From contig JAURVB010013539.1 in assembly GCA_033002965.1 (NCBI GenBank), positions 62,001 to 126,000 on the forward strand: a DNA stretch of 64,000 nucleotides, read 5' to 3'. Source of the stretch: Piper betle. Lineage: Eukaryota; Streptophyta; Magnoliopsida; Piperales; Piperaceae. This document shows positions 1-11,586 of the stretch, in pieces. Each line of letters starts with the position of its first letter. Within the stretch, counting starts at the first letter, position 1. Made by a program: the position numbers and the translations under genes. The notes below the pieces were generated by a model. The model saw nothing but the letters and a program-made list of their open reading frames with translations. It was not told the origin of the DNA and searched no databases.

Positions 1-220
1 AAATCAAACATGAGTCAAGCACAAACATTCACTCGGGTCGAAAATATAGCGAGCTGAACACGAGCAAAGCTCAAACACTATGAATTTTAGATGAGCTCGA
101 CTCGACCCATAATACATCAAAGTTCGTTAAGCACTCAAACAAGCTCAAACATGTTTGTCAAAAATCACATTGAATTCAAAAACATCCATGCTCGACTCAA
201 CTCAGCTCATTTACACCCCT
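1..220. repeat. GAGCTCGA-rich dispersed repeat, partial copy
   Basis: The segment is rich in short words of the type GAGCTCGACTCGA, CAAGCTCAAAC and CTCGACTCAACTCAG. Near-identical wording recurs at about 38,190-38,350, and related wording at 12,540-12,640, 56,880-57,250 and 61,020-61,600. No protein can be read. The class of element is unknown to me. The left edge is cut by the window, and the right edge abuts the LTR-like fragment that starts near 220. Confidence 0.55.
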
Positions 221-960
221 AGATGCCCTTAGGAGTGTTCATGAAAAGTATATAAATGTTTTTATTCAAAATGATTGTTAGCTCTTATTTGCTAGTTTGT
301 TGTGTAGTTAGATTTTTGGATTAGTAACATTAGTTACTGACGTTTTTCTTTATATATATGTAGGTGAGGATTAAATATTGGATATGATCAGTTGGATGGA
401 GGAGCAGTGACTTGCTTTGCACACACACATGTCGATCGAATGTTTGTTTTGACTATTTTAATTGTTTTGTTATATTATTATGAAAAAATAAAATACTTAT
501 GAAGAAGATTGTAGTAAATAGAAATGGATAATGATATTATAATTTGAAACATATATTAGTGTGCAAGTTGAATGATAAAAGTAAAATGTGAATAGAATGA
601 GTAGGTGGGTCAATATCCAAATGTTGAGAGTGCTTTGATGTGATCGAATTAAATGTATAGGTGAAAAATATAGTAGAATAAATGTATTTGGATCTATGTA
701 TTTATATATGTTGATTTAATAGGGTGGCCCCTAATTACACTTTTAGGGGAGATTCTATCCGTTTTATTTTTGAAATTTTTATCAATTTTATCGTAATTAT
801 TTTGTTTTGAAAACTATGATAGTAACATATTAGGGTTTTGTGCATTCATCCATGCATAATGATCGACATCTTCTATCTTGAGATGCCGAGAGCAAATCCA
901 CTCAGGACCCGTGACGGTTGAGTTTAGTTTGCGAAGGGGCAAGATTCGGGGTGTCACACC
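220..960 (-). mobile_element. LTR-like fragment, non-coding family A, copy 1
   Basis: This stretch aligns by eye, block after block, with 45,330-46,140 and 48,930-49,690. Shared blocks include AGATGCCCTTAGGAGTGTTC, a GGACCAGTAACATT-like block, GTAGGTGAGGATTAAAT, GGGTGGCCCCTAATT and a GAGATGCCGAGA block. Read on the minus strand it begins near 960 with TGTGACACCCCGAATC, a typical start of a plant Ty3/gypsy LTR. I therefore orient the family on the minus strand here. No coding domain is visible; a solo or truncated LTR is the likeliest reading. Confidence 0.55.
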
Positions 961-1481
961 TCATATACAAAAAAATAATAAATATGATATTCACGTATAA
1001 AATAAGCATGCAAAATCATTAAAAAATAATAAATATGACTATGTTGATTTATATGATAAGTATAAAAGTTGATAAACATGATAAATTGATAAAAAAATTT
1101 CAATTTTATATGTATTATGTGGGGCCAAAACTAACCATGTGTAAGAAGAGGCCAAAAAATAATGAGAATGAAAAAAATTGTCTTGCTTTAGATATTAGTA
1201 GCTATGTATAAGATAAACATACAAAGTTAATAAATATGACATCAATATATAAGATAAGCATGCAAAATTAATAAATATGAAAATCGAGATATAAACTATT
1301 GCCTTAAATTTTAGTGGTGTCCCGTACATTGTGTGGGTAATTACTAGTAACTTTCTACATTTGTGAAGTATGGGGTTTCATCTTTGCATAGTTTATTCAA
1401 ATATCATGAAATCACAACATCCTTTTTCATGGGCAGAATTTGGTCATCATTGATCAAGCCCGTTAGTTGAATAAGGTCTTT

Positions 1482-1483
<2 letters not shown>

Positions 1484-1547
<64 letters not shown>
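1484..1547. repeat. (AT)n microsatellite
   Basis: An uninterrupted AT dinucleotide run of about 60 bases. A second AT run followed by an AC run lies at about 1,909-1,942. Confidence 0.95.
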
Positions 1548-1552
<5 letters not shown>

Positions 1553-1699
1553 TCATAGACACGCAGAGACTGAGTGAAGTTCATCTACAGACTACACACA
1601 AGTGAGGTTCATCTCGGTTTTACAATGGTGACAGTTGAGGTGATTGCATGAAGGAGCCTGCATTAGCCCCTGTTAGCTCATCTTATATATATTATACAG

Positions 1700-1911
1700 A
1701 AATAATACAGTGTTAACTCTTTTTAATTTGTGAATTTTATTACCCTCTATCATGATTATCATTTTTTCATTTAATGATTTACACTTCTCTGTCTTTTAGG
1801 AACTACCTATAACCACATATCAGTAACTACCCAATGTGATTTATAAACTTTAAAACTAACAACTAACAGAGGTTCACAAAATTTGCATCTAAAAATGTTC
1901 ACACTTTATTT

Positions 1912-1943
<32 letters not shown>

Positions 1944-2155
1944 TATGAGTGTAAAAATGATAAAGTGTGAATCTTTTTAACATGTAAACTATGTAAACGT
2001 CTATCATGATTGCTAATTTTTCATCTAATAGTTTAGATGAAGGTGTTATGATGGATAGTTATGAGTAGTTTCATCAATAACTACCCAATGTGAATCGCTA
2101 GATGGAAAATCGATGGCAAAGTTTACAAAGTTTAGAAAAAAAAAGAGTTCACACC
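1700..2155. repeat. Two adjacent MITE-like elements in direct orientation
   Basis: Two units, about 1,705-1,900 and 1,962-2,152, share internal blocks in the same order: a CTATCATGATT block, a TTTTTCATYTAAT block and ACTACCCAATGTGA. Each is bounded by inverted ends. In the second, GTGTGAATCTTTTTAAC at about 1,967 pairs with the reverse of GAGTTCACAC near 2,141-2,150. In the first, AGTGTTAACTCTTTTTAA pairs with a segment ending AAAATGTTCACACTT. They are short and non-coding, with imperfect terminal inverted repeats, which fits MITEs. The superfamily is not determined. Confidence 0.45.
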
Positions 2156-5100
2156 CTTATATATACTGCTAAACATATAACCAATTTAGCTATAAACACT
2201 AATATATAACCAATCACGTTTTTCTTTTCAGATAAATTTCAACTATACCTAACATAATAGGGAACCTTAATGCCTTTATCGAAAAAATTTGAAATGTGTT
2301 TGGCCTAAGCAGTTCAAAGCAACATTCAACCCACAATTTTTTATGGATTATTCACTAAAAGAGGTTTATTTAATAAATCAAATTATAACAATAGTTAATA
2401 TTTTATGATTGTCATAATGCATGTAGAGGCCCTAGCCATTTGATGATAATATATACATGGTAGGGGTGATTTATTTTATTGTAAATTAAAGTGGTTGATT
2501 AATATCCTCATTTCTATGCAAATTACAACCTCCGAGGCTATGAATCTAGTCAGCAAATTTGATGGGAAAAAAGCTTTATAACCCTTTGCTTGAGTTTAGT
2601 CATCGTCTTTATGAAATGCAACATTTGATAGACATGAGCAACAATTTATATGATTTTTATAAGCTATAATTTTTATTAAAGAGTAATTTAGTGAGTCTCA
2701 TTACTCAAAATCTGTATAAATAAATAAAAAATAAATAATAAGGATAATTATAAATTTTAACTCAATTTAATATTTTTAACCTATTCATCTTAATTATTAA
2801 AATAATTATAATAACAATTAATTTTAAAAATATATTAACTAGTATATTTTAAAATTTAAAAGTAGGTAATAAAGATATCAAAAAAGATAGAAATTTATCA
2901 AATTTCTTATTTATGCGCTTTACCTTTAATACTATAAATATTATTTTGTGAGACCTATTAAAAATAATTCAAATTATATGTATAGTTTATATAAATTACA
3001 TGAGGTCTAACTCACCTTAATTTTTTCAAAAAAAATACTATTAATCTTATATATTAAATGAGTTGTCTTTGTTCTAATTAGGGTTGTAAATCATCACCCA
3101 ATTTATCGATTTATAAACTAAACTGAATTAAATGAAACAAAAATGGTAAAAAAGTTTTAAATGTATAAAAAAACGGTGAAAACCTTGGATAATTTAACTG
3201 AATTGATTTTAAATATAAATAGTAATGACAGAAGACTCTACTGTAACTGTTTTATCGATTTAATTGATTTTATTTTATATATAACTATAAAACTCATGTT
3301 TACTTTGACTTTAATCTTAAAATATTTAATTATTAAAGTTCTTTTTAACGAGATTATCAATTTTATTTTTTATTTACTTATTTTATAGTTAAAAATATTA
3401 TTTTATCATAAATTAAACAATTAAATATTTTATAATTTGCGAGAAAAATTATTAATTTATAGTATAAAATAGTGAAAATTTAATCATTAGTTAAACATTT
3501 TGTCCACACCAAAGTGGTGAAAACTTGCCCATAACCATTTGAACTTGGTTAATGATTTGGTTATGAAAAAAATTTAATGGTAAATGGTACGAAAAGTTGT
3601 AAATCGTTAACGGAATCGTTTACCGCCTCATTTATAACGAATGTTTTTTTTTGTTTTGTATTAAATTTGTTTTAAGAAAATGGTATGTACTGTAAGTACA
3701 CATTGAATTTTCCAATAGTTCGGGCCAGCGGCATGTACGCCCGATTGTCAACTTTTACTTTATAGTTGCCCGTTTCCAATATTGTTCAGTGCTCAACTTC
3801 CTTTCAACTTGAACTTATTATATTTGTTCTACTCAACTCGACCCAAGATCAATATTTCAAATATTTTTGTATATACGGCCTGCTTATAGAACAGAACATA
3901 AACAATTTAGCCTTAGATAATTAATAACAATGTATATATATATAATAACTGATCATTTTTTATTTTAATTTTTTTACAATTTATTTATTGTATGCCTTAT
4001 ATACATAGTTAACAAATTTTTAAATGGAGCCTTCTGGATAATAAAAAACGTCGATTCTTCAGTGAGCCTACCTAGTAGCTTTTTTTATAAAACTTTAAGA
4101 CCATTTATTTAATAAAACCAATATTATTATTAAAAAATCAAAATTATATAGTTTATTTACTTTATATGAAAATAACTAATGAGACGAGATAACAATGAAC
4201 TTTATTTTTTAATATAACAATTCAACCTACAGGCAATTTTATATGTATAAGTCATCATTTTAAAATAAGTAACCATAGTTAAAAATTTATACGCATACAT
4301 CTACTAATATAAGTATGGGATATAAAATTAATTTTGAAGGATGTTATCCTAATATATTTAAATTTTAAATATAAATTATAATAAAAAAATAAACTTATAA
4401 AAATATTATTGGATTTGAATACTAAAGTTAACTACACTTATTCAATAAATAATTTAAAATTTTTTATCTAATTTTTTCGGTTTGTTTATTCAGAAGAAAA
4501 AATAAAGAGATTTTGCCCTTACATTAAGAAAAATTTCGCTGGAAAAAATATGGTGAAAGAGCTTTTTTATTTGATGCAAATTTTTTTGTATTTTCATTAT
4601 ATTTATTTTTATTGCAAATTTCATAAAATAAATATGAAATTTTATATGAAATCTAAAAAATTGTCCAAAACTTTTTTTAAGTGCACTTAAAAAAATAATA
4701 CTCACCATAAAGTAATGTTTCATAGTAAGAATAATGGAGAGAGTTTTGTTTAAACGTTTTATAACATTTTGCGATGAATTTTTTGCCTCTTTATATTTTG
4801 TCCACTACTAAACATATTTTTCAGCCACAAATAATTTTATATTTATTTTTATTAATAAAATGAGAACTCAATATTGATTTAGATTAAAAACACGAGAATC
4901 AGTTAATCAAAATATTAAAAAATTTAAAAAATATAATAAAAATACCTCACGTAAAAAATTATGGGTTCGAATCTCTCTAACTTTAATTTATTTAAAAATA
5001 AAAATAATAATATTTTTATAGTAGAAGGTTCAAATTTAACTAACCTCTATTTTTAATTTTTTATTAATAAGATTTTTTAATTGTCTTTAGAAAATATAAT

Positions 5101-5329
5101 AAAAAATTAAATAATTATAATTTATTTTTTTAATTTTAATAAGATATATTTTTAAAGTCAATCATAATTTATATCTAAAATAATAAATTATTACAATTTA
5201 TCTGATTATTCAATAAAAATTTATATATATAATTAAAATTTATTAGGTATAAGTAATGAATGACGCAATATCTTATTTAGTTTTTTTAATTAATAAATTA
5301 AAAAGATCACCCCCAACCAAAAATAACAT

Positions 5330-5694
5330 CCTGACGAGTAATAAACAGGGAAAGTGCACTTTCAAAGAAACTTTCTTCTTTCAACTAATCGATCAGGCTA
5401 CTTCTAGTTTTAGTCGTCCTCGGTCAAATCGTCCGAGTCCATATATTCCCCTTCTTCTTCCCTTGATACGACAGAGCTCTCCGAAAACTCGTCTCCCTCC
5501 TCCGTCTTCTACTACACCTCCACCGCGGTCGCCGATTCTCCGACGAAACCTTCTTCAACCATCGCCGGCGGATTCCATAGACGATACCCGCAAGAAATTT
5601 CCCATCTTTTCTACGATTCCGCTCGCAGCTAGCTTCAGAAAGACGCGATCTTTGCACTATTGTTCGGGTTCCCGGGACATGGTTTGGTAGGGGA
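5330..5694 (+). promoter_or_regulatory. 5' leader of the ZFWD gene, with a 3-codon uORF
   Basis: Composition switches here from AT-rich spacer to a C/T-rich then GC-rich leader, as expected for a plant 5' UTR. An ATG at 5,679 opens a tiny frame (Met-Val-Trp-stop, 5,679-5,690) that ends four bases before the main ATG at 5,695. Such a minimal uORF could reduce initiation or force reinitiation. The transcription start is not determined. Confidence 0.5.
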
Positions 5695-8600
5695 ATGGAG
5701 ATCGAAAACGGCGGCGGCGGCAGGTTTTACCGGCGGCTAGGCCCGCCAGCGGCGGCGGGGGCGGCCGGCAGCAGAAGGTATGCTTCCACTGGCAGGCGGG
5801 GCGGTGCAATCGCAATCCCTGCCCGTTTGTCCACGCCGAATTGCGCGCCGACGGCGGCGGTGGGGATGGGATGGGGGCGAAGCGGGGGGCGCCGTTCGGC
5901 GGCGGGGATGATCGGAGGTTTAAGAGCAATGTGTGGAAGAACCCTAATAATGCGGATCACAAGTGGGGGCGTGGTCGTGGCCGTGGTGGGGCAGCGGCGG
6001 GTCCGGGACAGGGGCCGCCGCCGGCGAAGGCGACGACGAAGTTGTGCAATTATTGGATGGCTGGAACTTGCCAATTCGGGGAGCGGTGTCGGTATGTGCA
6101 TTCCTGGACGGCGGGGGAGGCTCTGGTGTTCATGACGGCGCTTGAGGGGCATCAAAAGGTCAAATATTTGTTGCATCTATGGTTATACGATTTCGCTATC
6201 TACCAAGTGAGGCATTGACAACATGAAAGCAAGTGTTTGACGCAGGCTGTGAGCGGGATTGCCTTTCCGTCCGGTTCAGACAAGCTCTACTCGGGGAGCA
6301 AGGACGAAGTTGTGCGTGTTTGGGATTGCCAATCTGGGCAGGTGATGCTTGTTTCCTTATTGCTCCAAGGAGAATCAACTTCTTTTCTGTTTTTTGTTTA
6401 CTTGCTGCGAGCAGCTACATTTTTACAATTTTTTTACAGCTTCAGTTCTGCTTAGCTCTTCCTCTGAAATTTGAGTCTAGAAAATATATTTTCAAATTTG
6501 CCTTGATGTATAAGTCCACATATATTTGTTTGTGGCTTTGAATTGTAATTGTCAAACTTGATATCCTTTGGAAGACTTACAAGTTACAATAAGTGGCGAA
6601 TAAGGAAAATCTAGGGTTTCATAGTAAGGAGATATGTTTTCCCAATGATGAAATTGATAATTCCTTTTGGTTTACAGGTAGTTATGGAGGTTTGATTTTT
6701 TTGGCTAACAGTCTGAAGGAAACTGATAGTTTGGTGTCCCGTGTTTGCACAGTGTGCTGGCATCATTAATCTTGGAGGTGATGTTGGATGTTTGATAAGC
6801 GAAGGCCCATGGGTGTTTGTCGGGATTCCAAATGCTGTTAAGGTAATAATTTGAACTCATAGAATTTGCTATGAAAAGGAAACATAACTTTTTTCATCTA
6901 TCAGTTGTGGGGACTGTCTAGCTATAATCCTTTTTGGGCTTATGCAGGCATGGAACACTCAAACAAATGTGGAATTAAGTCTACCTGGGCCCGTTGGGCA
7001 AGTTTATGCTTTGGTTGCTGGTAATGAGATGCTGTTTGCAGGAACGCAGGTGACTATTTTTTATTTTATTTTATTTAAATAGCCTCTTTTCATTACGCTG
7101 CAAGTAAAATTACTGTCTAGTAATTGGCCTAGGCATTTAATCATACATGAGACATTTAAAAGGCCTTTCTTGTCCTTCTCGTTATATGGAGTCTATCTTT
7201 TGTACGTACCATGACTTGTGTTTATGTCTATTGTGACAGGATGGAAGTATACTTATTTGGAAGTACAATTCTGCCGTAAACAATTTTGAACCTGCTGCTT
7301 CTCTTAATGGCCATACACTTGCCGTTGTTTCATTAGTCACTGGCGCTAACAGACTATATTCTGGTTCCATGGACAATACAATAAAAGTAAGTTATGCATG
7401 TTTGATTGCTATGACTCTTTTTAAGTAAAGCCTTCTTTCTATGATCTGTCGTTGAAGCACTTGACTAACTTGGTATCAACTAGATTTAAGCACATTGAGA
7501 AAACGGGAGTTCTTAAGGAAGCAAGGAAGTAGCCAGATTTTTTAATATAATTGTGATTCTCTTGTCAGGCATGGGACTTGGGGACTTTGCAGTGTCTGCA
7601 GACTCTTTCAGACCACACATCAGTAGTCATGTCCGTCTTATGCTGGGACCAGTTCTTGTTATCATGCTCGCTAGACAAAACGATTAAGGTGATTTACCCA
7701 GGTATTTTATGAAGCTATCTAATACTTCTTCTCTCAAATTCATGACCATATTGTGCAGGTCTGGGTTTCCACAGAACAAGGCAACTTGGAGGTGACCTAC
7801 ACGCATAATGAAGAGCATGTATGTAGTTTATCATTGTTTTCATCACTTGTATGTGTTGATTGTGTCAAGTTATAATTATATGATGGGTGGAGTATTCTTG
7901 ATGATTGTTTGCATGTGTGTCCACATTCAACATGTGATGTAGTTTATGTGCTAAAACCAACACGTTGAACCTTTACATACATGGTTATTTCATCATATTT
8001 GCCAAATTTTGAAAGATTGAGACCCATAATATGGATTACGTTCTGCTCTCCCTTTATATCATGTCTAGCCCGTATCTTTGAGTAATTTTCAATCACTTCT
8101 CACATCCTTCATCCAAATTCCTCATTTTCTTTTTTTTTCTTGTATGGAAATTTACATATTTCGTACTAGATTTTTACATGGGTCTGCTTTGCAATTGCTA
8201 AAATTATCCCAAACATCCTAAGCAATTTATTTATGTATATTGATATAATAATGTATATGGTATTGATATAAGTTACTTATGATTTCTTGTAGTGTTTTGT
8301 ATCTTCTTTTTTTCTTCCACCTAGTATCCAAGAAGGTGTTGGGGACAAGGATCCTAAACTAGTATTGAGATTACAAATGGTCAAGTTTTGATGGCCAGAT
8401 GACCTTTATGACGCCATCCTTCTCCTTTGTCGGGGCTTGGGATCGGCCATGCACGAGCACTCCGCCAATGCTCTAGCTCTTAAGGGCAACAATGGCTTTA
8501 AATTAGTGCATGGAGGATATAATTTTGGTCAAAGTATTGAAGCAAGAATGATAATCTTTGAGATTGTCTTGGCATATAACCTGCGCATCTCAAATGCTTT

Positions 8601-11586
8601 CTTTCCTCAGTGCACACATTAACCTTAGATAATCTCTATAAAGGGTTGAAAAACTATTGGGTCTTACGAGATGAACTTTCAATTAAATAGTGTACATTGA
8701 AAGGCGAGCTCTTACAGTCTGAGGGAAATATTATTGGTGAAGGATCTTGAAAAATTGATGAAAACGCCGAGGAGATGTGGGATACAATGACTTCTTATAT
8801 TAGAAATGTGGGTAAAGAAGTCATTGGAGAAACTAAAGGTGACAGGTGTAGACAAGAGGTCACATGGTCATAGAATGATGAAGTTCAGAATGTTTTAAAG
8901 GCAAAAAAAGTGTTACTCTAAGACATGGCAAAGAAGTGGGCATATTAATGATTGGAAGCATTGTATAAGCACCTAGACAATGGCCAAAAGGATGCTGAGA
9001 GAAGCTAACTGCAAGGCATATGAGAACTTATACAACAAGCTGATTCAAAAGGTGGGAAAATAGAGATTTATAAACTGATCAAGTTAAGGGATAAGAAAAG
9101 TACGGGACCTTAGGGGTATCAAATGCAATTTAGATGATGATGACACGTTATGATGAAGGATGAGGAGGTTGGGCACTGTTGGAAGAGCTATTTTTGTAGG
9201 CTTCTGAAAGATGAGTAACTCACAGGCTACAGAGGAGATATGTGAGCCTGCCCCCTTCTTTTATTGCTGGAAAATCAAGGTTCCAAGATTGTATATTAAG
9301 CTCATTAAAGATACGTATGCGGGGTTAGTACTTGTGCTAAGACGATATTAGAAAAAATAAAAGACTTGTCAGTTAGAGTTGGTTTGCATCAAGATTCTTC
9401 TTTAACTTCTTCTTCTTTGCTCTTGTGATGGATGAATTAACCCATAGTATTCAAGAGGATGCTTCATGGTGTATGTATTTTTGTCATTGTATTTAAAAGG
9501 GATGCTGCTGTGAAAAGACACATCATCGTCATTGTATTTAAAAGGGATGTTCTTTCAGATGCTGTTGTGAATAGACACATCATACTATTTTGTCATTGTT
9601 TTTAAAAGGGACGTGGTAGGCCCATAAGACAATTAATGTCGATGATAAGGAACAACATGGAAATTTGGACCTAAGCATTGATATGTTCTACGACGAGATG
9701 AAGTAAAGGAATGAATCTATAACCCCAACCTTAACTATGTGGGATAAGGTGGATGACAAAGAAGAAAAAAAATTATGTTTGTCACCCTAACATCCTCGTT
9801 AATACTATCCTCATTTTATCAACAGTATTGCTCTTGGCAGCCTTCACACAGCATCATATGACATTAGTGAATTTTACACCTACATGAGGGAGATAAGTGA
9901 TGCGATTTCTGGATGCCATGCTCCTGTGGAGGTGTTGGTGAGGCTTTCTTTACTTCTCATTAGGCCATTTTTTTATATCTCCACTACAAAGCATGTTATG
10001 ATTTCTCCTTAGAGGATTTCAGCTTCACTCTTCCCCTTGAATTTCTGAGGTTGCAAACCGTAGTTACAACTTACCATTAGCAACACAGCATTTAAAGCAT
10101 TTCACCATTGTCATTCACTAGTGACACTTTTTTCCATATCTTTTGGTTCTTAAATTATTTGGGCCATTTCTGTTAAATGTTTAAACTATAATTGTGGACT
10201 TTTAGCTTTATGTGAAGCATTGAATATTAAGTCTCAGTAGGCATGGTTCTTTGCATGTGCTCTCAAAGAAGCATTTTTTTAAAAAAAGTTTCTATTTGGC
10301 TTCTTATGTGGATTTCCAATTTCTAATATTAAAACTTCGAGTCATTTCCTTGAAAACATCTAGAAATCTATCAACAAAAAATACTATTCTTTAAGCCTTA
10401 AATATAATTCGGGGAAATTTATGTGAAAAATTTTTTGTCTCATACTGGCCTCATTTATTTTATGTGTTCCAATTGCATTTTCTTTTATTTTATCACTCAT
10501 AAATTGATTGTCATGATATGTAAATTGTGATAAACTGGAATGAGACTATTTTTATTGTTCAAAATTACATCATTTTTTATGACAACTATTAACGTTGATT
10601 TGGATTGTGATCCATTAGAGTGTTAAATTGAGCTTCGCTATATGCCCCACATTCTATATGCTGCTTTTATTTTATTGCATTTATTTTCGCAAAGCTCATA
10701 TCTTTTTTCTGTTTAGGTTTCCGTGTGTGAAGCTTGTCATTCTCAGCTTGCGCTTGCATCTGTCTTTCCTGATTATTTTCCCATCATATGGTCCTTTGTA
10801 ATAGTCTTGTTTGTTAATCAAACCTGTATTACTGGTCATTTAATGTTGAGGTTGTGGACCTTGTTATCTCTCGTAGTGGGGATTGGTTTTTTCTGTAGAT
10901 GGTGACTGAGATCTGTTTATTTCAGGGCTGATTCTCGTGTTTATAGTGTAATTTAAAACAAAAATTTTCAAACTGTAGATTTTTCATACTTCAGTTTGTT
11001 ATCTACCATTTCTCTTTTTTTATGCCCTTGTTATGTGACCACAGAGGAGAATACTTCTATGTCTGTCTGCTTCAGCCTTTGCTCAAACTTAGTGTGCTAT
11101 CATTTATCAACCCGTGCAGCTTGTTTTTATATACCACCTCAAGATGTTTTTGCTGTTAATCTTTTTGAATTAGGTACCAGTTGTTATTGGTTTCTACTGT
11201 TCTGATTTTTGACTATCATACTGATATTTGCATTTTTCTTGTTAAAGGGAGTTCTAAGCCTCTGTGGTATGCACGATCCACAAGGGAAGCCCATTCTGTT
11301 GTGTGCATGCAATGACAATGTTGTGCGGTTGTATGACTTGCCCTCGTAAGATTTACGTGATCATAAGAACTGTAAATCGTGAGTTTTAATATGTCAAAAA
11401 CAGAACTTTCCACCAATTAATTTTTACTGTATTGATTTGTATAGATTTACCGAGAGGGGGAAGGCTTACTCGAAGGCGGAAGTGAGGGCCATCCAGATTG
11501 GCCCTGGAGGGCTTTTCTTCACCGGCGACGGTGATGGCGAAGTCAGAGTATGGAATCTGCTGGCATCTGAGGCGAAGACTTCATAG
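5695..11586 (+). CDS. CCCH zinc-finger / WD40-repeat protein (ZFWD family), exon 1 frameshifted
   Basis: Nine exons: 5695-6158, 6246-6341, 6753-6842, 6948-7049, 7240-7386, 7569-7688, 7759-7818, 11248-11345 and 11445-11586, all with GT-AG introns that keep frame. About 439 residues once one missing base is allowed for, a normal ZFWD length. The N-terminus begins MEIENGGGGRFYRRLG, like other ZFWD starts. Two CCCH fingers follow: KVCFHWQAGRCNRNPCPFVH (C-x7-C-x4-C-x3-H) and LCNYWMAGTCQFGERCRYVH (C-x7-C-x5-C-x3-H). Exons 2-9 encode WD40 blades (LYSGSKDEVVRVWDC, LYSGSMDNTIKAWDL, GDGDGEVRVWNL). CCCH fingers bind RNA and WD40 propellers bind proteins, so an RNA-associated scaffold is likely; the target is unknown. 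The start codon and the first finger lie in different frames. One base appears to be missing in the G run near 5,756-5,761, upstream of both fingers. Intron 7 (3.4 kb) contains a LINE. Confidence 0.9.
8330..9780 (+). mobile_element. Decayed LINE (non-LTR retrotransposon) in ZFWD intron 7
   Basis: Broken plus-strand translations follow LINE order. About 8,498-8,610 reads LVHGGYNFGQSIEAR then LAYNLRISNAFF, matching the end of a LINE endonuclease domain. About 8,880-9,200 gives the K-rich linker, including KAYENLYNKL and a SYFCRLL word. About 9,380-9,470 gives a reverse-transcriptase fragment: RVGLHQDSSL, then MDELTHSIQE-like and WCM words across stops. About 9,605-9,775 gives the tail typical of plant LINEs (GRPIRQLMSMIR, then a WDK/WDKA-like end). 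The FADD catalytic motif is not present, and stops and frameshifts abound. It lies in the same orientation as the host gene. Exact ends and target-site duplications were not found. Confidence 0.75.
9478..9612 (+). repeat. Three imperfect tandem units inside the LINE remnant
   Basis: The word CATTGTATTTAAAAGGGATG starts near 9,485 and 9,532, and a variant (CATTGTTTTTAAAAGGGACG) starts near 9,594. Spacing is about 47 and 62 bases. A GCTGTTGTGAA/AAGACACATCAT block is shared between units. This looks like local slippage or duplication after insertion. Confidence 0.7.

Larger units (their letters stand above)
961..5330. other. AT-rich spacer with no gene recognised
   Basis: The stretch is very AT-rich, with many frames closed by stops. 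The few open frames (for example 3,161-3,388 on plus and 4,490-4,723 on minus) have low-complexity I/F/L/K-rich translations that look like chance openings. It contains an AT microsatellite, two MITE-like repeats, and a GGTTCGAATCTCTCTAAC segment near 4,974 that resembles the B-box-like part of other repeats here. I see no complete tRNA fold around that segment. Confidence 0.5.

Noticed and set aside
3161..3388. 75-codon open frame in AT-rich DNA
   Set aside because: Its I/F/L/N-rich translation has no domain and mirrors base composition; probably chance.
4960..5000. tRNA-like GGTTCGAATCTCTC box
   Set aside because: No matching acceptor stem or anticodon arm within 80 bases; similar words occur inside dispersed repeats.
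5256..5690. Open frame of 144 codons before the ZFWD gene
   Set aside because: It runs through the C/T-rich leader with a low-complexity P/S-rich text and stops at the uORF TAG. Although it shares the finger frame, it has no ZFWD resemblance.
8437..8622. Possible extra ZFWD exon in intron 7
   Set aside because: The translation VHGGYNFG...LRISNAFF is LINE endonuclease text; the WD40 sequence joins directly from exon 7 to exon 8.
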